Made by a program: the position numbers and the translations under genes
Assembly (NCBI GenBank): GCA_020436835.1
Contig: JAGQWZ010000359.1
Location: 1-34,131 of the forward strand
Reading direction: 5' to 3'
Origin: Saprospiraceae bacterium
Lineage (GTDB): Bacteria > Bacteroidota > Bacteroidia > Chitinophagales > Saprospiraceae
Length of the DNA: 34,131 bases
Part shown: one piece after another, positions 7,152-16,736 of the stretch
Layout: each line of letters opens with the position of its first letter
Numbering within the stretch: position 1 is the stretch's first letter
Notes under the pieces: model-generated
The model's input: the letters and a program-made list of their open reading frames with translations, nothing else
Told to the model about the DNA's origin: nothing
Database searches by the model: none

Positions 7152-8768
7152 CTAAAGTCTAATAGTAAATGGCCAACCGGTGAATTGTTTTGCCGTCTCC
7201 TTCGTCACGTCTTCAAACCTGGGCCAGCATTCAAAGGTGATTTCTTTATTGGCTTTATTCATGCGAACTAAACCATATCCGGCACCATTTGAAGGGCCAT
7301 CCGGATTTGCATAGGCATGCATCGTGATCTTATTGTCAAATCCATCCAGATACTGGCCGGTCCAGGGCAAGAGGTCATTGCTACCCTTGCCAGGCATTTC
7401 ATCCTCCGGCCACCACCAACGGCTGTAGTAGTTGTTTACAATGGCGGGTACTACGAAAGCCCAGGGTCCGTCATCAAATTCCTCGATGCCGTGATGAATC
7501 ACCGTGGCCAGATGTTGATCACCTGCCACATGTATCGCGTTTGCCTTGTTGATGGCAGATAGTGCCCGCTTCCGTCCGCTTTGAGGCCATCCATTGGAAT
7601 CAAGATCTGCATGTAAGCGGTTGTCTTTGTTTCCGTGTAAATGGGCACCCCCACAGAAACCGGTTTGAGACAGAACTACTTTGAATTTGACTTCAGGATG
7701 CTCATCTGCCCATTGGTTAAGGAATTGCTCCTGTCTCGCACCCAGCAATTCCAATCCCGGTAAATCGATAGACCGGGGATCATAGTCCGGATTATTAATG
7801 TGATCTGGCCGGGGACCTTGCTGAGGTATTTTACCTTTTGGACCCGATTTAAATTTCCTGTCCTCAATCACGGCAAAATCCACTCCCCCCAATAGAAAAC
7901 TCGTGTAGTACACGCCAATACCCTGTTCTATTGGCGTGGGATCGAAGGCATCGGGCAGATGTGCCGTCTGGCAGCGTTCTACCATCTTAACGTACTCCGG
8001 ATGATAGTAATAACCCCCGTCATTGCCATCCGGCGTGGAGGCTTTCTTACCATTTTCACCCCATACATTTCCCTGACCGATGTCATGATCGTCAGGAATA
8101 GTGATACAGGGACGGTCACGAAAAAGATCCCGAAACTGCTGACCGAATTTAAGCCAGGCTGCCGTGTGTTCTTTATGGTCGTATGATTGGTCTCCGGCAA
8201 AAAATAACAGGTCCGGATCCTGATATCTTACATTGCGGATGTAATTATGACGATCACCCCGATCCTTATTACTATTGCAGGAAAAGGCCGCTAAAACGAT
8301 CTCTTCCTTGTCCACCGGATCTTTTCTGATCAACCCCTCAAAAAATGCATTTTTACCGTGAGTGATCCGGTAAGGCATATCCCGCGACATATCCCAATTC
8401 CCGACCCGGAACAAGGCAGACCACCCCAGATCATTAACATCTTGCTTTTGAATTTCCTTCCATTCCCCATTCTCCAGAATCGATAATGTCACTTCCCTGC
8501 TCTCTTCCGGATAGAGCGGATAAAGTTGGGCAGTTAATTTTAAGATGTTATTTGCAACCGTGTAAATTCCAAATGCCACGACACTATCACGATCTACCTG
8601 CAGGTCGATGATTTCATTCGGAGGGCGATTCCACCAATCATTGGTTGCCAACGAGTCCACTTCGGTAAATTGGGCTACTACCGGCGGAGCCAACCGGGCA
8701 GGTTCATTCTTTTGTTCACAAGCCAGAACAAAAAACAGCAAAGGAGAAACCAGAAATAAAAATCGCAT
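7152..8768 (-). CDS. PhoD-like metallophosphatase lipoprotein
   Basis: This belongs to the alkaline phosphatase D/PhoD-like metallophosphoesterase family, which hydrolyses phosphomono- or diesters outside the cytoplasm. The catalytic core shows the metal-binding series FFAGDQ, PDDHD and, further on, AGDQHLAT, in the expected order, after a beta-rich N-terminal domain. I place the start at the ATG at 8768: it gives a lipoprotein signal with the lipobox VLAC (Cys17) and 538 residues. A longer reading from 8903 would add 45 unlikely residues before the signal and overlap the upstream gene. It lies 91 bases after the GguC-like gene in the same direction. The substrate is unknown; phosphate release from organic esters is a reasonable guess. 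Confidence 0.9.
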   Translation of the reverse strand: MRFLFLVSPLLFFVLACEQKNEPARLAPPVVAQFTEVDSLATNDWWNRPPNEIIDLQVDRDSVVAFGIYTVANNILKLTAQLYPLYPEESREVTLSILENGEWKEIQKQDVNDLGWSALFRVGNWDMSRDMPYRITHGKNAFFEGLIRKDPVDKEEIVLAAFSCNSNKDRGDRHNYIRNVRYQDPDLLFFAGDQSYDHKEHTAAWLKFGQQFRDLFRDRPCITIPDDHDIGQGNVWGENGKKASTPDGNDGGYYYHPEYVKMVERCQTAHLPDAFDPTPIEQGIGVYYTSFLLGGVDFAVIEDRKFKSGPKGKIPQQGPRPDHINNPDYDPRSIDLPGLELLGARQEQFLNQWADEHPEVKFKVVLSQTGFCGGAHLHGNKDNRLHADLDSNGWPQSGRKRALSAINKANAIHVAGDQHLATVIHHGIEEFDDGPWAFVVPAIVNNYYSRWWWPEDEMPGKGSNDLLPWTGQYLDGFDNKITMHAYANPDGPSNGAGYGLVRMNKANKEITFECWPRFEDVTKETAKQFTGWPFTIRL

Positions 8769-8859
8769 ATCAATACTTATTGGATAAGTGAAGATAGGGA
8801 TTATACCGGCTTCCAGCGACTCTGGTCCAGCCAGGTGAATCCGGTTCGGATGGAAAGAC

Positions 8860-9861
8860 TTAAAGGCGGTTGATTTCCAAATATTTTTGGTCTGTATTTT
8901 CAAAAGTCACGGTATTACGCAAAGGCCTTCCCATCCCATCCCAGGCAATTTCCATTTCATCCCCCTCTTCCAGGATAATGCCTTTTCCGAAACTGAATGC
9001 ATCCGCACCAAAAAAATGCACATGAATCTGGCCGGGAATCCGGTGGCTGGGATACTTAAAATGATGATATTCGAGATTGGATAAAGAATGGCACATATTT
9101 TTTTCTCCGGTCCTGATATCTGCGGACCAACATGGTGCCCCCTGACGAATCACCGATACCTTCCCACTGATATCCTGAAAATCTATGTCCAGAACTAACT
9201 CAGGTCCAATCGAACAATTTCTGATTTTGGATGGAGCGAGGTACAAATAATTTTGCTTCTCCATCACATGATCAGAAAATTCGTTAGCCGTAACCCACCC
9301 AATCCTCCAGGGCTTACCATCCTCATCCACCACATAGATACCCGCAATTTCCGGTTCTTCACCTCCATCAAGAGCAAAAGAAGGGATCTGCAGCATATCC
9401 CCATGAGTTGCCAGCTGGCTACCGTTGCCTTTGTAAAACCATTCGGGCTGCACACCAACTTCACCCGGTCTGGGTCGGCCACCCTGCTCTCCCCACTGAT
9501 ACATTTTCATACTATCGGTCATTTGCATATTCCCTGACTCATCGTGCATGGCATTCCGGTTGAGCGCACTCGACCGGTGCGTTAAGCCCGTGCCGGACAA
9601 CAACAAATGCTGGAAATCACCGGGGTCATCTATCGGAGGTACTAATTGCCAGTCGGACCTGCCAGAGTAGATCGCATCATAATTCAGTGCTTCGGTTTTG
9701 TCCGCCATCGTTACAATGTCAACCAGCTTCCCCTTCACCCGGAATGTGCTGTGAATAATTTCGAGTATGGTGCTGAAGGACTTTAAAATGCCCAGAAAAG
9801 GCTCTTCCACTACAGCCACTTTCCTTCCGAAATGGGGATGAATTAATTGTACCAGGCGCAT
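8860..9861 (-). CDS. gguC: GguC/AraD1 family protein (fumarylacetoacetate hydrolase fold)
   Basis: The product matches the GguC (AraD1) family across its length: MRLVQLIHP at the start, LSGTGLTHRSSA and TDSMKMYQWG near the first third, then GVQPEWFYKG, NEFSDHVMEKQNYLYLAPSK and the C-terminal HHFKYPSHRIPGQIHVHFFG. The family belongs to the FAH-like fold and is found with sugar-uptake and sugar-acid catabolic genes in other bacteria, where a role in keto-acid or lactone steps of pentose/sugar acid breakdown is suspected. The start at 9861 is chosen because family members begin MRLVQL; a start at 9897 would add 12 residues. It is cytosolic, opens a minus-strand run with PhoD, and is divergent from the sulfatase gene, with 136 bases between the starts. 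No sugar transporter adjoins it. Confidence 0.85.
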   Translation of the reverse strand: MRLVQLIHPHFGRKVAVVEEPFLGILKSFSTILEIIHSTFRVKGKLVDIVTMADKTEALNYDAIYSGRSDWQLVPPIDDPGDFQHLLLSGTGLTHRSSALNRNAMHDESGNMQMTDSMKMYQWGEQGGRPRPGEVGVQPEWFYKGNGSQLATHGDMLQIPSFALDGGEEPEIAGIYVVDEDGKPWRIGWVTANEFSDHVMEKQNYLYLAPSKIRNCSIGPELVLDIDFQDISGKVSVIRQGAPCWSADIRTGEKNMCHSLSNLEYHHFKYPSHRIPGQIHVHFFGADAFSFGKGIILEEGDEMEIAWDGMGRPLRNTVTFENTDQKYLEINRL

Positions 9862-9997
9862 AGGGTAAAAATTAGGATTTATCCCTGAATTTATCATTTA
9901 AATTTTGACCGCTAATGATATTCTGCTAGTTTAAAGTCACTATTAGATCCAGTCCCTATTCCATAGAATTTCCGGATATTGAGTACAAAATCATTCT

Positions 9998-11470
9998 ATG
10001 CCGTTGCGACTACTATGGTTAATTCCTCTCTTCGTCCTTGCGATTCTTTCCTGCAACCCAACCGGTCAGGATCAGCAGGACCGACCCAATATTTTATTCA
10101 TCGCCGTTGATGATCTCCGGCCGGAATTGAATTGCTATGGAAAATCGCATATACATTCACCTAACATTGATCATTTGGCAGCACGTGGCATTTTATTTAA
10201 TCGAAATTATTGTCAGGTACCTGTCTGTGGAGCTTCCCGGGCCAGCCTTCTCTCAGGAGTTCGACCTACCTCAAGCCGGTTTGTCGATTACTCCACACGG
10301 CTGGAAGAAGATTTTCCCGGGGTAGTAAGTTTGCCTGAATACTTTAAAAGTCATGGATATACCACGGTTTCCCGGGGTAAAGTTTTTCATCATGCGAATG
10401 ATCAACCGGATGCCTGGAGCGAACCACCCTGGTCGCCCGCTCCAGTCAATCCTGAGTATGGATGGTTTGACTATGCAGACTCTAATTCACTGGCAATCAT
10501 CAGGCAGATCCAGTCAGCAAATCCGGATGCTAAAAACACAGCGATACGCGGGCCAGCATTCGAATTTCCGGATGTAGCTGATACGGTATATAAGGATGGT
10601 AAATTAGCTCAAAAAGGTATGGAAGACCTGGAAAGACTTGCCAAACAAAACAATCCTTTCTTCCTCGCCATCGGTTTCTGGAAACCACATTTACCGTTCA
10701 ATGCCCCCAGAAAATATTGGGACATGTATTCCGGAGATCATCTAGAAATGTCACCTAATCCCTACATTCCGGAAAATGCACCTAAACAGGCCATACATAA
10801 TTCAGGAGAATTGCGAAACTATGGGCTAATTCCAAAGTCCGGACCCGTTTCTCGAGATACAGCAAGGCTGCTTACGCAGGGGTACTATGCCTGCATTAGT
10901 TACACGGATGCACAGATAGGTAAACTCCTCGATATGCTCGACAGTTTAAAGCTGAGAGAAAACACGATCGTCGTATTGTGGGGTGATCACGGCTGGAATC
11001 TGGAAGATCACACCTTGTGGTGTAAGCACGCCAATTTTGAAACCTCTATGCGGGCTCCCCTCATTATCAGTGCTCCGGGACTAACCCATGGTCAGATGAC
11101 CAATGCCCTGACCGAATTTATCGATATCTATCCAACCCTGTGTGAGCTTGCAGGTCTGGAGAAACCGGATCATCTCGACGGGACCAGCCTGTTACCTCTA
11201 ATCACAAATCCGCAAGAGCCCTTCAAGGATGCCATCTACAGTCGATTTCACCGGGGTGAAAGTATTAAGACCAAAGATTATGTCTACACGGAATGGATTG
11301 ATCCGAAGCAGTCGGAAATTGTCGCCAGAATGCTGTATGACCATAGAACGGATTCGCTGGAAAATTATAATGTCGCTGAAGATCCACGGTACAGCGAGAT
11401 CACGATGCACCTGAGCAAACAACTGGAGGAAAGACGCCGGAAAAGTGAGGCAAAAAGAGCTCCGGAATAA
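9998..11470 (+). CDS. Sulfatase lipoprotein, iduronate-2-sulfatase-like
   Basis: A type I sulfatase of 490 residues. The N-terminus is a lipoprotein-type signal (ILSC, Cys19), so the enzyme is probably anchored in the envelope. The sulfatase fold opens at PNILFIAVDDL, whose two Asp (38, 39) are metal ligands. The motif CGASR (Cys77-Arg81) carries the cysteine that must be converted to formylglycine for activity; alanine instead of proline at the third position is a known variant. The WGDHGWNLEDH segment in the second half and the overall sequence resemble the iduronate-2-sulfatase branch. It would remove sulfate esters from glycans. No maturation enzyme (FGE or anSME) is in the window, so it must be encoded elsewhere. 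Confidence 0.92.
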   Translation: MPLRLLWLIPLFVLAILSCNPTGQDQQDRPNILFIAVDDLRPELNCYGKSHIHSPNIDHLAARGILFNRNYCQVPVCGASRASLLSGVRPTSSRFVDYSTRLEEDFPGVVSLPEYFKSHGYTTVSRGKVFHHANDQPDAWSEPPWSPAPVNPEYGWFDYADSNSLAIIRQIQSANPDAKNTAIRGPAFEFPDVADTVYKDGKLAQKGMEDLERLAKQNNPFFLAIGFWKPHLPFNAPRKYWDMYSGDHLEMSPNPYIPENAPKQAIHNSGELRNYGLIPKSGPVSRDTARLLTQGYYACISYTDAQIGKLLDMLDSLKLRENTIVVLWGDHGWNLEDHTLWCKHANFETSMRAPLIISAPGLTHGQMTNALTEFIDIYPTLCELAGLEKPDHLDGTSLLPLITNPQEPFKDAIYSRFHRGESIKTKDYVYTEWIDPKQSEIVARMLYDHRTDSLENYNVAEDPRYSEITMHLSKQLEERRRKSEAKRAPE

Positions 11471-11586
11471 CTTACTTCCACAACCTGACAAAAGCTTTAC
11501 ATGGTCATAGCCTGTACCGGAAAGACCATCCTTCATGCGACCCATAATAAGTTGGCAGGCTCCAAATCGACCCGAAATACACAGAG

Positions 11587-12207
11587 TTACTCAATGGCCT
11601 TCGCCAGCTTTTCCTGTAGAGCTTCCATGGTCTTGAAAGGACCATGATCCACCGCCATATTATAGAGCCAGGCTGGGATTATACCCCCTGGTCTAGTGCT
11701 CACTTCGTACTCGATCCTGATCGTACCTTCTCCTGCATTTCTCACAATCCACTGAGAATCAAATTTATCCACCAGAATATTGTCATCGTTCCTACGCTTG
11801 CCGATCTCCGCGTGCGAAGAAGAGTGGTACACTCCGTGGTCATCGATATAGGAACGGGACAAAATGACCAACTCCCGGTCTTTGAATGGAAATGGAAAAT
11901 CTGTTATCATCCAGTAGCGGAGAAAACCAGAATTCGTGGATCCTATTTCTTCCGCACCATCACACTTATAAACCCAATCAGGATAGCTATCAACATCATT
12001 TAGTAATTCAATTAAATCATCCATTTCCGCCTGGAAAGTGGCCTCTATACGGATGTCCTTATAACCGTCAGTATTACTCCGCTTAAAGACATGGATACTT
12101 TCATTTTCACGGACCAAATTCCAGCTATCCTTTTCCTGCAAACTCTGTGGTTCCCCGATCATTATAAAAAGTGAAAGTCCCGTGATCCATTTTATCACCA
12201 ACTCCAT
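11587..12207 (-). CDS. Exported START-domain protein
   Basis: The 206-residue product has a hydrophobic N-terminus that looks like a signal peptide, then a START (lipid-transfer) fold over most of its length. Features of the family include the DVDSYPDWVYKC segment near residue 75, the FPFKDRELVILSRSY segment near residue 108, and the terminal helix region PAWLYNMAVDHGPFKTMEAL. START proteins bind a hydrophobic ligand in a deep pocket; the ligand here is unknown. In bacteria of this group such proteins are often stand-alone. The gene converges on the sulfatase gene and has no operon partner. Confidence 0.88.
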   Translation of the reverse strand: MELVIKWITGLSLFIMIGEPQSLQEKDSWNLVRENESIHVFKRSNTDGYKDIRIEATFQAEMDDLIELLNDVDSYPDWVYKCDGAEEIGSTNSGFLRYWMITDFPFPFKDRELVILSRSYIDDHGVYHSSSHAEIGKRRNDDNILVDKFDSQWIVRNAGEGTIRIEYEVSTRPGGIIPAWLYNMAVDHGPFKTMEALQEKLAKAIE

Positions 12208-12311
12208 AGGTTCGACTTATATTACAATCGACAAACGTTCTGACCGCAAATGTGTTTACGGATTTCCGATAAGTGTATCTAAAATTTCGATTAAATCAGG
12301 TTAGGCTGTGA

Positions 12312-12334
12312 TGCATCATCCGCCAAATGATGCA
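12312..12334. repeat. Perfect inverted repeat TGCATCAT-N7-ATGATGCA
   Basis: Eight-base arms (12312-12319 and 12327-12334) flank a CCGCCAA loop. It is followed by a second, imperfect CTCCCG/CGGGGAG pairing. It could be an operator or an RNA hairpin. Confidence 0.5.
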
Positions 12335-12438
12335 CTCCCGAATCCCGTTACGGGGAGGAATAGGCCCTTCTGTATCGAATGAGTTGGCGTATTGAAACCC
12401 GGCAATATAGATTTCATGATAATCCAGGCGACACACGA

Positions 12439-12454
12439 CTGGTTTAAAAACCAG
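12439..12454. promoter_or_regulatory. Palindrome CTGGTTT-AA-AAACCAG
   Basis: Seven-base arms with a two-base centre lie 89 bases before the DUF5009 start, an operator-like position. No regulator gene is adjacent, so the role is unknown. Confidence 0.35.
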
Positions 12455-12543
12455 CTTTCAAAAAGAGTAAAGAAAACGGCCTGATCCTTTTCGTTCTCCA
12501 CTTCAAAAGGTATCTTGGAGATAGAGCAAGACAAGAACCAAAA

Positions 12544-13653
12544 ATGACTACAAATGAGACTTCTCCACCCCTTCCAGGAAGACTAATTTCTCTTGATTTT
12601 TTCCGGGGACTGACCATGTTTCTGTTGATTTCCGAATCCACAGAATTGTTAAGTCTTCTGGGTAAATTATTTGATGAGGGAACTTTTTTCCACGCTTTTG
12701 CCCAACAGTTCCATCATGTTCCCTGGGCTGGTTTGCGTTTCTGGGACCTGATTCAGCCTTTTTTCATGTTCATCGTGGGAGTTGCCATACCATTTTCAGT
12801 GGCCAACCGGAAAAAGAAAGGTGAAACGGACCGGCAGATCCGCCGTCACGTTTATCAGCGAGCGCTGACTTTGCTGCTGTTGGGTTGGGGTCTGTACTGC
12901 GTGGGTAACGAGTATATTGTTTTCAAATTCCAGAATGTACTGGCCCAGTTGTCAGTGACATATCTGCTTGCCTATTTGGTTATGGATAAACCAAAGAGTG
13001 TACAGATCGGGTTCTCATTTCTTCTGATCATACTCACAGAAATTATATACCGGGTTTTCTGGGTGGAAGGCTTCAATCATCCATTCACTCCGAACGAAAA
13101 TTTCGGAACCTGGCTTGACTTGCAATACGGGGGGGCGGATCTGCGCGGTCACTGGGTTTCTTTTAATGCGATACCTACTACCGCTCATACGATCTGGGGA
13201 GTACTTGCCGGACAGCTGCTCATGAGTAATAAAAGTCAAAATGAAAAATTGAAAACTTTACTTATTGCCGGCCTTATCGGCGTGGTAGTCGGTTATGCAC
13301 TCAGTCCGGTTACTCCCATCATCAAACGGATTTGCACCTCCTCTTTTATTCTGGCCAGTGGTGGATGGACTTTTCTGGCCCTGGCACTATCATATTGGCT
13401 GATTGACATGAGAAAAAATTACCGGGGAGTTCTATTCTTTACCATTGTGGGAATGAATCCTCTTTTTATTTATCTATTTGCTAACCTGGGAGGGGCCAAC
13501 TTCATAGAGCATTTTGTTTCGCCATTCGCCAATACCTTCCTCGGTTGGTCAGGTGAATTACCCCTGCATATTTTCACCAGCATGATTGTGCTTGCAATCC
13601 TTTGGTATCTATGCTATTGGTTGTATAAGAAGCACATTTTCATCCGGATATAG
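12544..13653 (+). CDS. DUF5009 / heparan-alpha-glucosaminide N-acetyltransferase-like membrane protein
   Basis: This 369-residue polytopic membrane protein has about ten helices. It carries the family signature RLISLDFFRGLTMFLLI near residues 14-30, and FWDLIQPFFMFIVGVAIPFS near residues 65-85. The family includes human HGSNAT, which transfers acetyl from acetyl-CoA across the lysosomal membrane to glucosamine of heparan sulfate, and many bacterial proteins whose acceptor is not known. An acyl transfer across the inner membrane onto an envelope or imported sugar is the likely type of reaction. The gene follows the sulfatase region and precedes the PSD1 operon, but a 257-base gap suggests separate transcription. 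Confidence 0.85.
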   Translation: MTTNETSPPLPGRLISLDFFRGLTMFLLISESTELLSLLGKLFDEGTFFHAFAQQFHHVPWAGLRFWDLIQPFFMFIVGVAIPFSVANRKKKGETDRQIRRHVYQRALTLLLLGWGLYCVGNEYIVFKFQNVLAQLSVTYLLAYLVMDKPKSVQIGFSFLLIILTEIIYRVFWVEGFNHPFTPNENFGTWLDLQYGGADLRGHWVSFNAIPTTAHTIWGVLAGQLLMSNKSQNEKLKTLLIAGLIGVVVGYALSPVTPIIKRICTSSFILASGGWTFLALALSYWLIDMRKNYRGVLFFTIVGMNPLFIYLFANLGGANFIEHFVSPFANTFLGWSGELPLHIFTSMIVLAILWYLCYWLYKKHIFIRI

Positions 13654-13910
13654 CGGTTTTAGTAAGAATCCTAAAGCTCGAAATAGAGTTTTAAGCTTCG
13701 ATCTTTAGATAAGCTGCAATCAGGCATGAATTGGATAACCGCTGACACGGATTTGCAGAACACAAAAGTTATCTTACGATATTGGTTCTTGCGATTCAAG
13801 GTGTATCGTTTGTTACATTCGACTCATACAAGAAACAGTAATAATTCATAAATTGACAAATACAGCCAATGAGATAATCTCCAAATTGGTTTTCCATTGT
13901 CAAAATAAAA
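13654..13910. other. Intergenic region upstream of the PSD1 operon
   Basis: This 257-base stretch contains no convincing gene. A TATCGTTTG sequence at 13804-13812 resembles the Bacteroidota -7 box with one extra base, and could serve the PSD1 operon starting at 13911. Confidence 0.35.
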
Positions 13911-16736
13911 TTGAAGAATTTGAAGCTAGTAGATCGGTTAAGGAATACTTCAAAGCGGACCTGGCTTGTACTGGCTTCCATTTTATTGTTTTCTCTAATC
14001 ATTACATGGGGCAACACCCATAGGTCAACTCATTCCACTGAAAGTCTGGCCGCACTCTTTGTTTTTGAAATCAGACCCTTGTTGGAAACCAAATGCCTGG
14101 CATGTCACGGTAAAAATCCCGACGAAATTGAGGGAGGACTGGATCTTACCTCGCGGCAAGGTATGCTCAGAGGTGGACTTTCAGGGAAGCCGGCCGTGAG
14201 CCCCGGATCGGTGGAGGAAAGCCAGCTCGTCATGGCGATCAAACGCCTGGATCCGGAGACCGCCATGCCGCCCAAATCAAAAGAGCGCCTGACCGTGGAA
14301 GAGATCAGCTATTTCGAAAATTGGATCAGAGGGGGAGCTCCCTGGCCGACCGAGGAGGAAAACGAACAGATCTCAAAAGACCCCCGATGGAAGGGAAAGG
14401 GAAGAATATCTTTTTCAATTGAAGGTGCATTGAGCCAGGCATGGGCAGACCGCCAATATCGCCTGGAAGCACTTTGGGCTTACCAGCCTCTTGAAAATAT
14501 TGAAATACCCGCAGGACACCACCCCATCGACTTCCTGATTGATCAACAACTCGAGAAAGCTTCGTTATCCAAAGCACAAAGGGCTTCCCCGGATCAACTG
14601 GTCCGAAGGGCATTTCTTGATCTGACCGGCCTTCCGCCTGACTATGCTCAAGTAAAAGATTTTAGCCAAAACCCGGACAGTAACAAGTTTTCTAGCCTCA
14701 TTGAAAGCCTCCTTTCCCGCCCCAACTATGGTGAACAAATGGCGCAGCTGTGGCTGGATGTGGTGCGATATGCAGATAGTGATGGGTTTTCCAACGATTA
14801 TATTCGCCCCAATGCATGGAGGTATCGGGACTATGTAATTCGTTCTTTTAATACAGACAAACCATACGATCAGTTTGTAATCGAGCAAATAGCCGGGGAT
14901 GAACTGGACCCGGAAAACCCGGAAATGCAAATCGCCACCGGATTCCTACGAATGGGCCCATGGGAACACACATTTATGAGTGTGGCAAAAGAGACCAGGC
15001 AACTGTTTTTAGATGATGTAGTAAACAGCGTTGGTGAGACATTTTTATCCACTCCTCTCATGTGTGCGAAATGTCATGACCATAAATTTGATCCGATTAG
15101 CAGTTTAGACTATTACCGGATCCAGGCTTGCTTTGCCACAACACAATTTGCGGACCGACCCACTCCTTTTCTCAGCACGGAAAACAGGCAACTGATGGAG
15201 CACGAGAAGAAGAGGATTCAATGGTGGATTGACCAAACCCGTTACGAACAGCAATTGATCGAAGCGAAAGAAGAATCAGCTGTCAAATCCTGGCTGACTC
15301 AAAGAGGAAAACCTTATCTCTCAAAACGTGACCGTCGCAAGCTGCCAGAGGCAGAAAAGCCTCCAAGATACCTGGGCTTAAATAACACGGATCTCGGCTA
15401 CCGGAAAGTGCTGCAAAAAAGAATGCAGACCTTAAATTCGGAACTCAGGAAATTTGAACCATTGGCCTTTTCTGTTTATAATGGTCCGGATCAAGTCGCC
15501 TGGAGCGGACGAATTATGGAGGTGCAACTCAACGACACCACTCCGCTAGCTGAGACACATCTCCTACAGGGAGGTTCCATCTTTGCCCCCTTACAGGCAG
15601 TAAAACCAGGTATCCTCCAGTCGATTCCTCTCCTGCAAAAATACGAGAGCGACCTGGATTCCTCCAGCCTGGACCCCGTTCTGCCGGAGGGAAAGGAAGG
15701 ACGAAGGTTAGCCCTCGCCAGGTGGATAGCTCATCCGGACCATCCACTTACCAGCCGCTCTATTGTCAATCGTATCTGGCAATTTCACTTTGGGGAGAGC
15801 CTGGCACCGGATCCTAATAATTTTGGCACCGCAAATAAACCTCCGGTCCATTCCGCCCTGATCGACTATTTAGCCACTTATCTGATAGATCAGGATTGGT
15901 CATTGAAATCCTTACATCGACTGATCATGACCTCAGAGGCTTATCAACGTAGCACTATTCCCTTGAATATGGAACAGCAAAAGCTAAAGGATCCGGAAAA
16001 TAACCTCTATGCACATTTTAATCCCAGAAGACTGCATGCAGAAGAAATCCGTGATGGCATGCTTCTGATTTCAGGAGAATTGAATCTCGAAATGGGAGGC
16101 ATTCCAGCCCGACCCGAAATAAATCAGGAGGTGGCTCTGCAGCCTCGTCATATCATGGGTTCTATTGCCCAGGCCTATCAGCCTAACCGGCACCGTACTG
16201 AGAGAAACCGCCGAACAATTTATACCTTACGAATCCGCAGTCTTGAAAATCCCTTCCTGAGTGTCTTTAACCAACCTCGTACCGAAATATCCTGTGGAAT
16301 CAGAAGCGAATCCACAATTTCACCACAGGCACTGGCGATGTTAAATAATGCTCAGATACGCAATCGGGCACTGGCGACAGCAGTCAAAATATATGATGAA
16401 GGACAGGACCCGGAAACCCAGATAAGAGAGGCAACTCGTAAGATTTGGTTGAGAGATCCGAATCCGGAAGAGATGACCCAGGCCAAAGACTACCTGAAAA
16501 AAATGGTTGGCTACCATCATGACAATGAAATCCCTGCATCCAACAGACCTACCAAGGTAAAGCGGGAAATGTTTGAAGAAATGACCGGTGAGTCTTTTGA
16601 ATTTGATGAGAGACTCGATATTTATGAGGATTACGAATCAGATGTCGAATATTACCAGGTACCAGAACCGGTAAGGGCTTTAGCTGATTATTGTCTCCTA
16701 TTATTCAATAGCAACGAATTTATGTATGTGTACTGA
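13911..16736 (+). CDS. PSD1 cytochrome-c-like domain protein (PSCyt1-DUF1549-DUF1553)
   Basis: This 941-residue protein has the three-part architecture first noted in Planctomycetes. After one N-terminal membrane anchor (about residues 18-34) comes a PSCyt1 domain with a c-type haem motif CLACH (Cys62, Cys65, His66) and a likely distal methionine in AMPPKSKE. Next is DUF1549 (PSCyt2), from PIDFLIDQQLE to a second CxxCH motif (Cys385, Cys388, His389), and then DUF1553 (PSD1), starting near GRRLALARWIAHP. The function is unproven; such proteins sit with DUF1501 partners and are linked to breakdown of complex carbohydrates. The start is a TTG, since no ATG or GTG lies between the upstream stop and the membrane anchor. 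The end overlaps the next gene by 11 bases, implying coupled translation. Confidence 0.9.
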   Translation: MKNLKLVDRLRNTSKRTWLVLASILLFSLIITWGNTHRSTHSTESLAALFVFEIRPLLETKCLACHGKNPDEIEGGLDLTSRQGMLRGGLSGKPAVSPGSVEESQLVMAIKRLDPETAMPPKSKERLTVEEISYFENWIRGGAPWPTEEENEQISKDPRWKGKGRISFSIEGALSQAWADRQYRLEALWAYQPLENIEIPAGHHPIDFLIDQQLEKASLSKAQRASPDQLVRRAFLDLTGLPPDYAQVKDFSQNPDSNKFSSLIESLLSRPNYGEQMAQLWLDVVRYADSDGFSNDYIRPNAWRYRDYVIRSFNTDKPYDQFVIEQIAGDELDPENPEMQIATGFLRMGPWEHTFMSVAKETRQLFLDDVVNSVGETFLSTPLMCAKCHDHKFDPISSLDYYRIQACFATTQFADRPTPFLSTENRQLMEHEKKRIQWWIDQTRYEQQLIEAKEESAVKSWLTQRGKPYLSKRDRRKLPEAEKPPRYLGLNNTDLGYRKVLQKRMQTLNSELRKFEPLAFSVYNGPDQVAWSGRIMEVQLNDTTPLAETHLLQGGSIFAPLQAVKPGILQSIPLLQKYESDLDSSSLDPVLPEGKEGRRLALARWIAHPDHPLTSRSIVNRIWQFHFGESLAPDPNNFGTANKPPVHSALIDYLATYLIDQDWSLKSLHRLIMTSEAYQRSTIPLNMEQQKLKDPENNLYAHFNPRRLHAEEIRDGMLLISGELNLEMGGIPARPEINQEVALQPRHIMGSIAQAYQPNRHRTERNRRTIYTLRIRSLENPFLSVFNQPRTEISCGIRSESTISPQALAMLNNAQIRNRALATAVKIYDEGQDPETQIREATRKIWLRDPNPEEMTQAKDYLKKMVGYHHDNEIPASNRPTKVKREMFEEMTGESFEFDERLDIYEDYESDVEYYQVPEPVRALADYCLLLFNSNEFMYVY

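Larger units (their letters stand above)
12208..12543. other. Divergent intergenic region with two inverted repeats
   Basis: This 336-base region lies between the START gene and the DUF5009 gene, which point away from each other. I see no convincing gene; two frames here use TTG starts and overlap the promoter space. It contains a perfect inverted repeat at 12312-12334 and a palindrome at 12439-12454, listed separately. Confidence 0.6.

Noticed and set aside
8769..8903. Longer N-terminus of the PhoD-like protein
   Set aside because: The 45 extra residues precede a clean lipoprotein signal and overlap the upstream gene; the ATG at 8768 is the natural start.
12316..12641. Two minus-strand frames in the region before the DUF5009 gene
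   Set aside because: Weak start codons, no recognisable features, and overlap with the start of a well-supported gene.
4006..13653. Classical polysaccharide utilization locus
   Set aside because: Hydrolase and sulfatase are present but there is no SusC/SusD pair or linked regulator.
13738..13760. ACCGCTGACACGGATTTGC stretch that resembles short repeats of other genomes
   Set aside because: Only one copy is seen in the window and no structure supports a repeat call.
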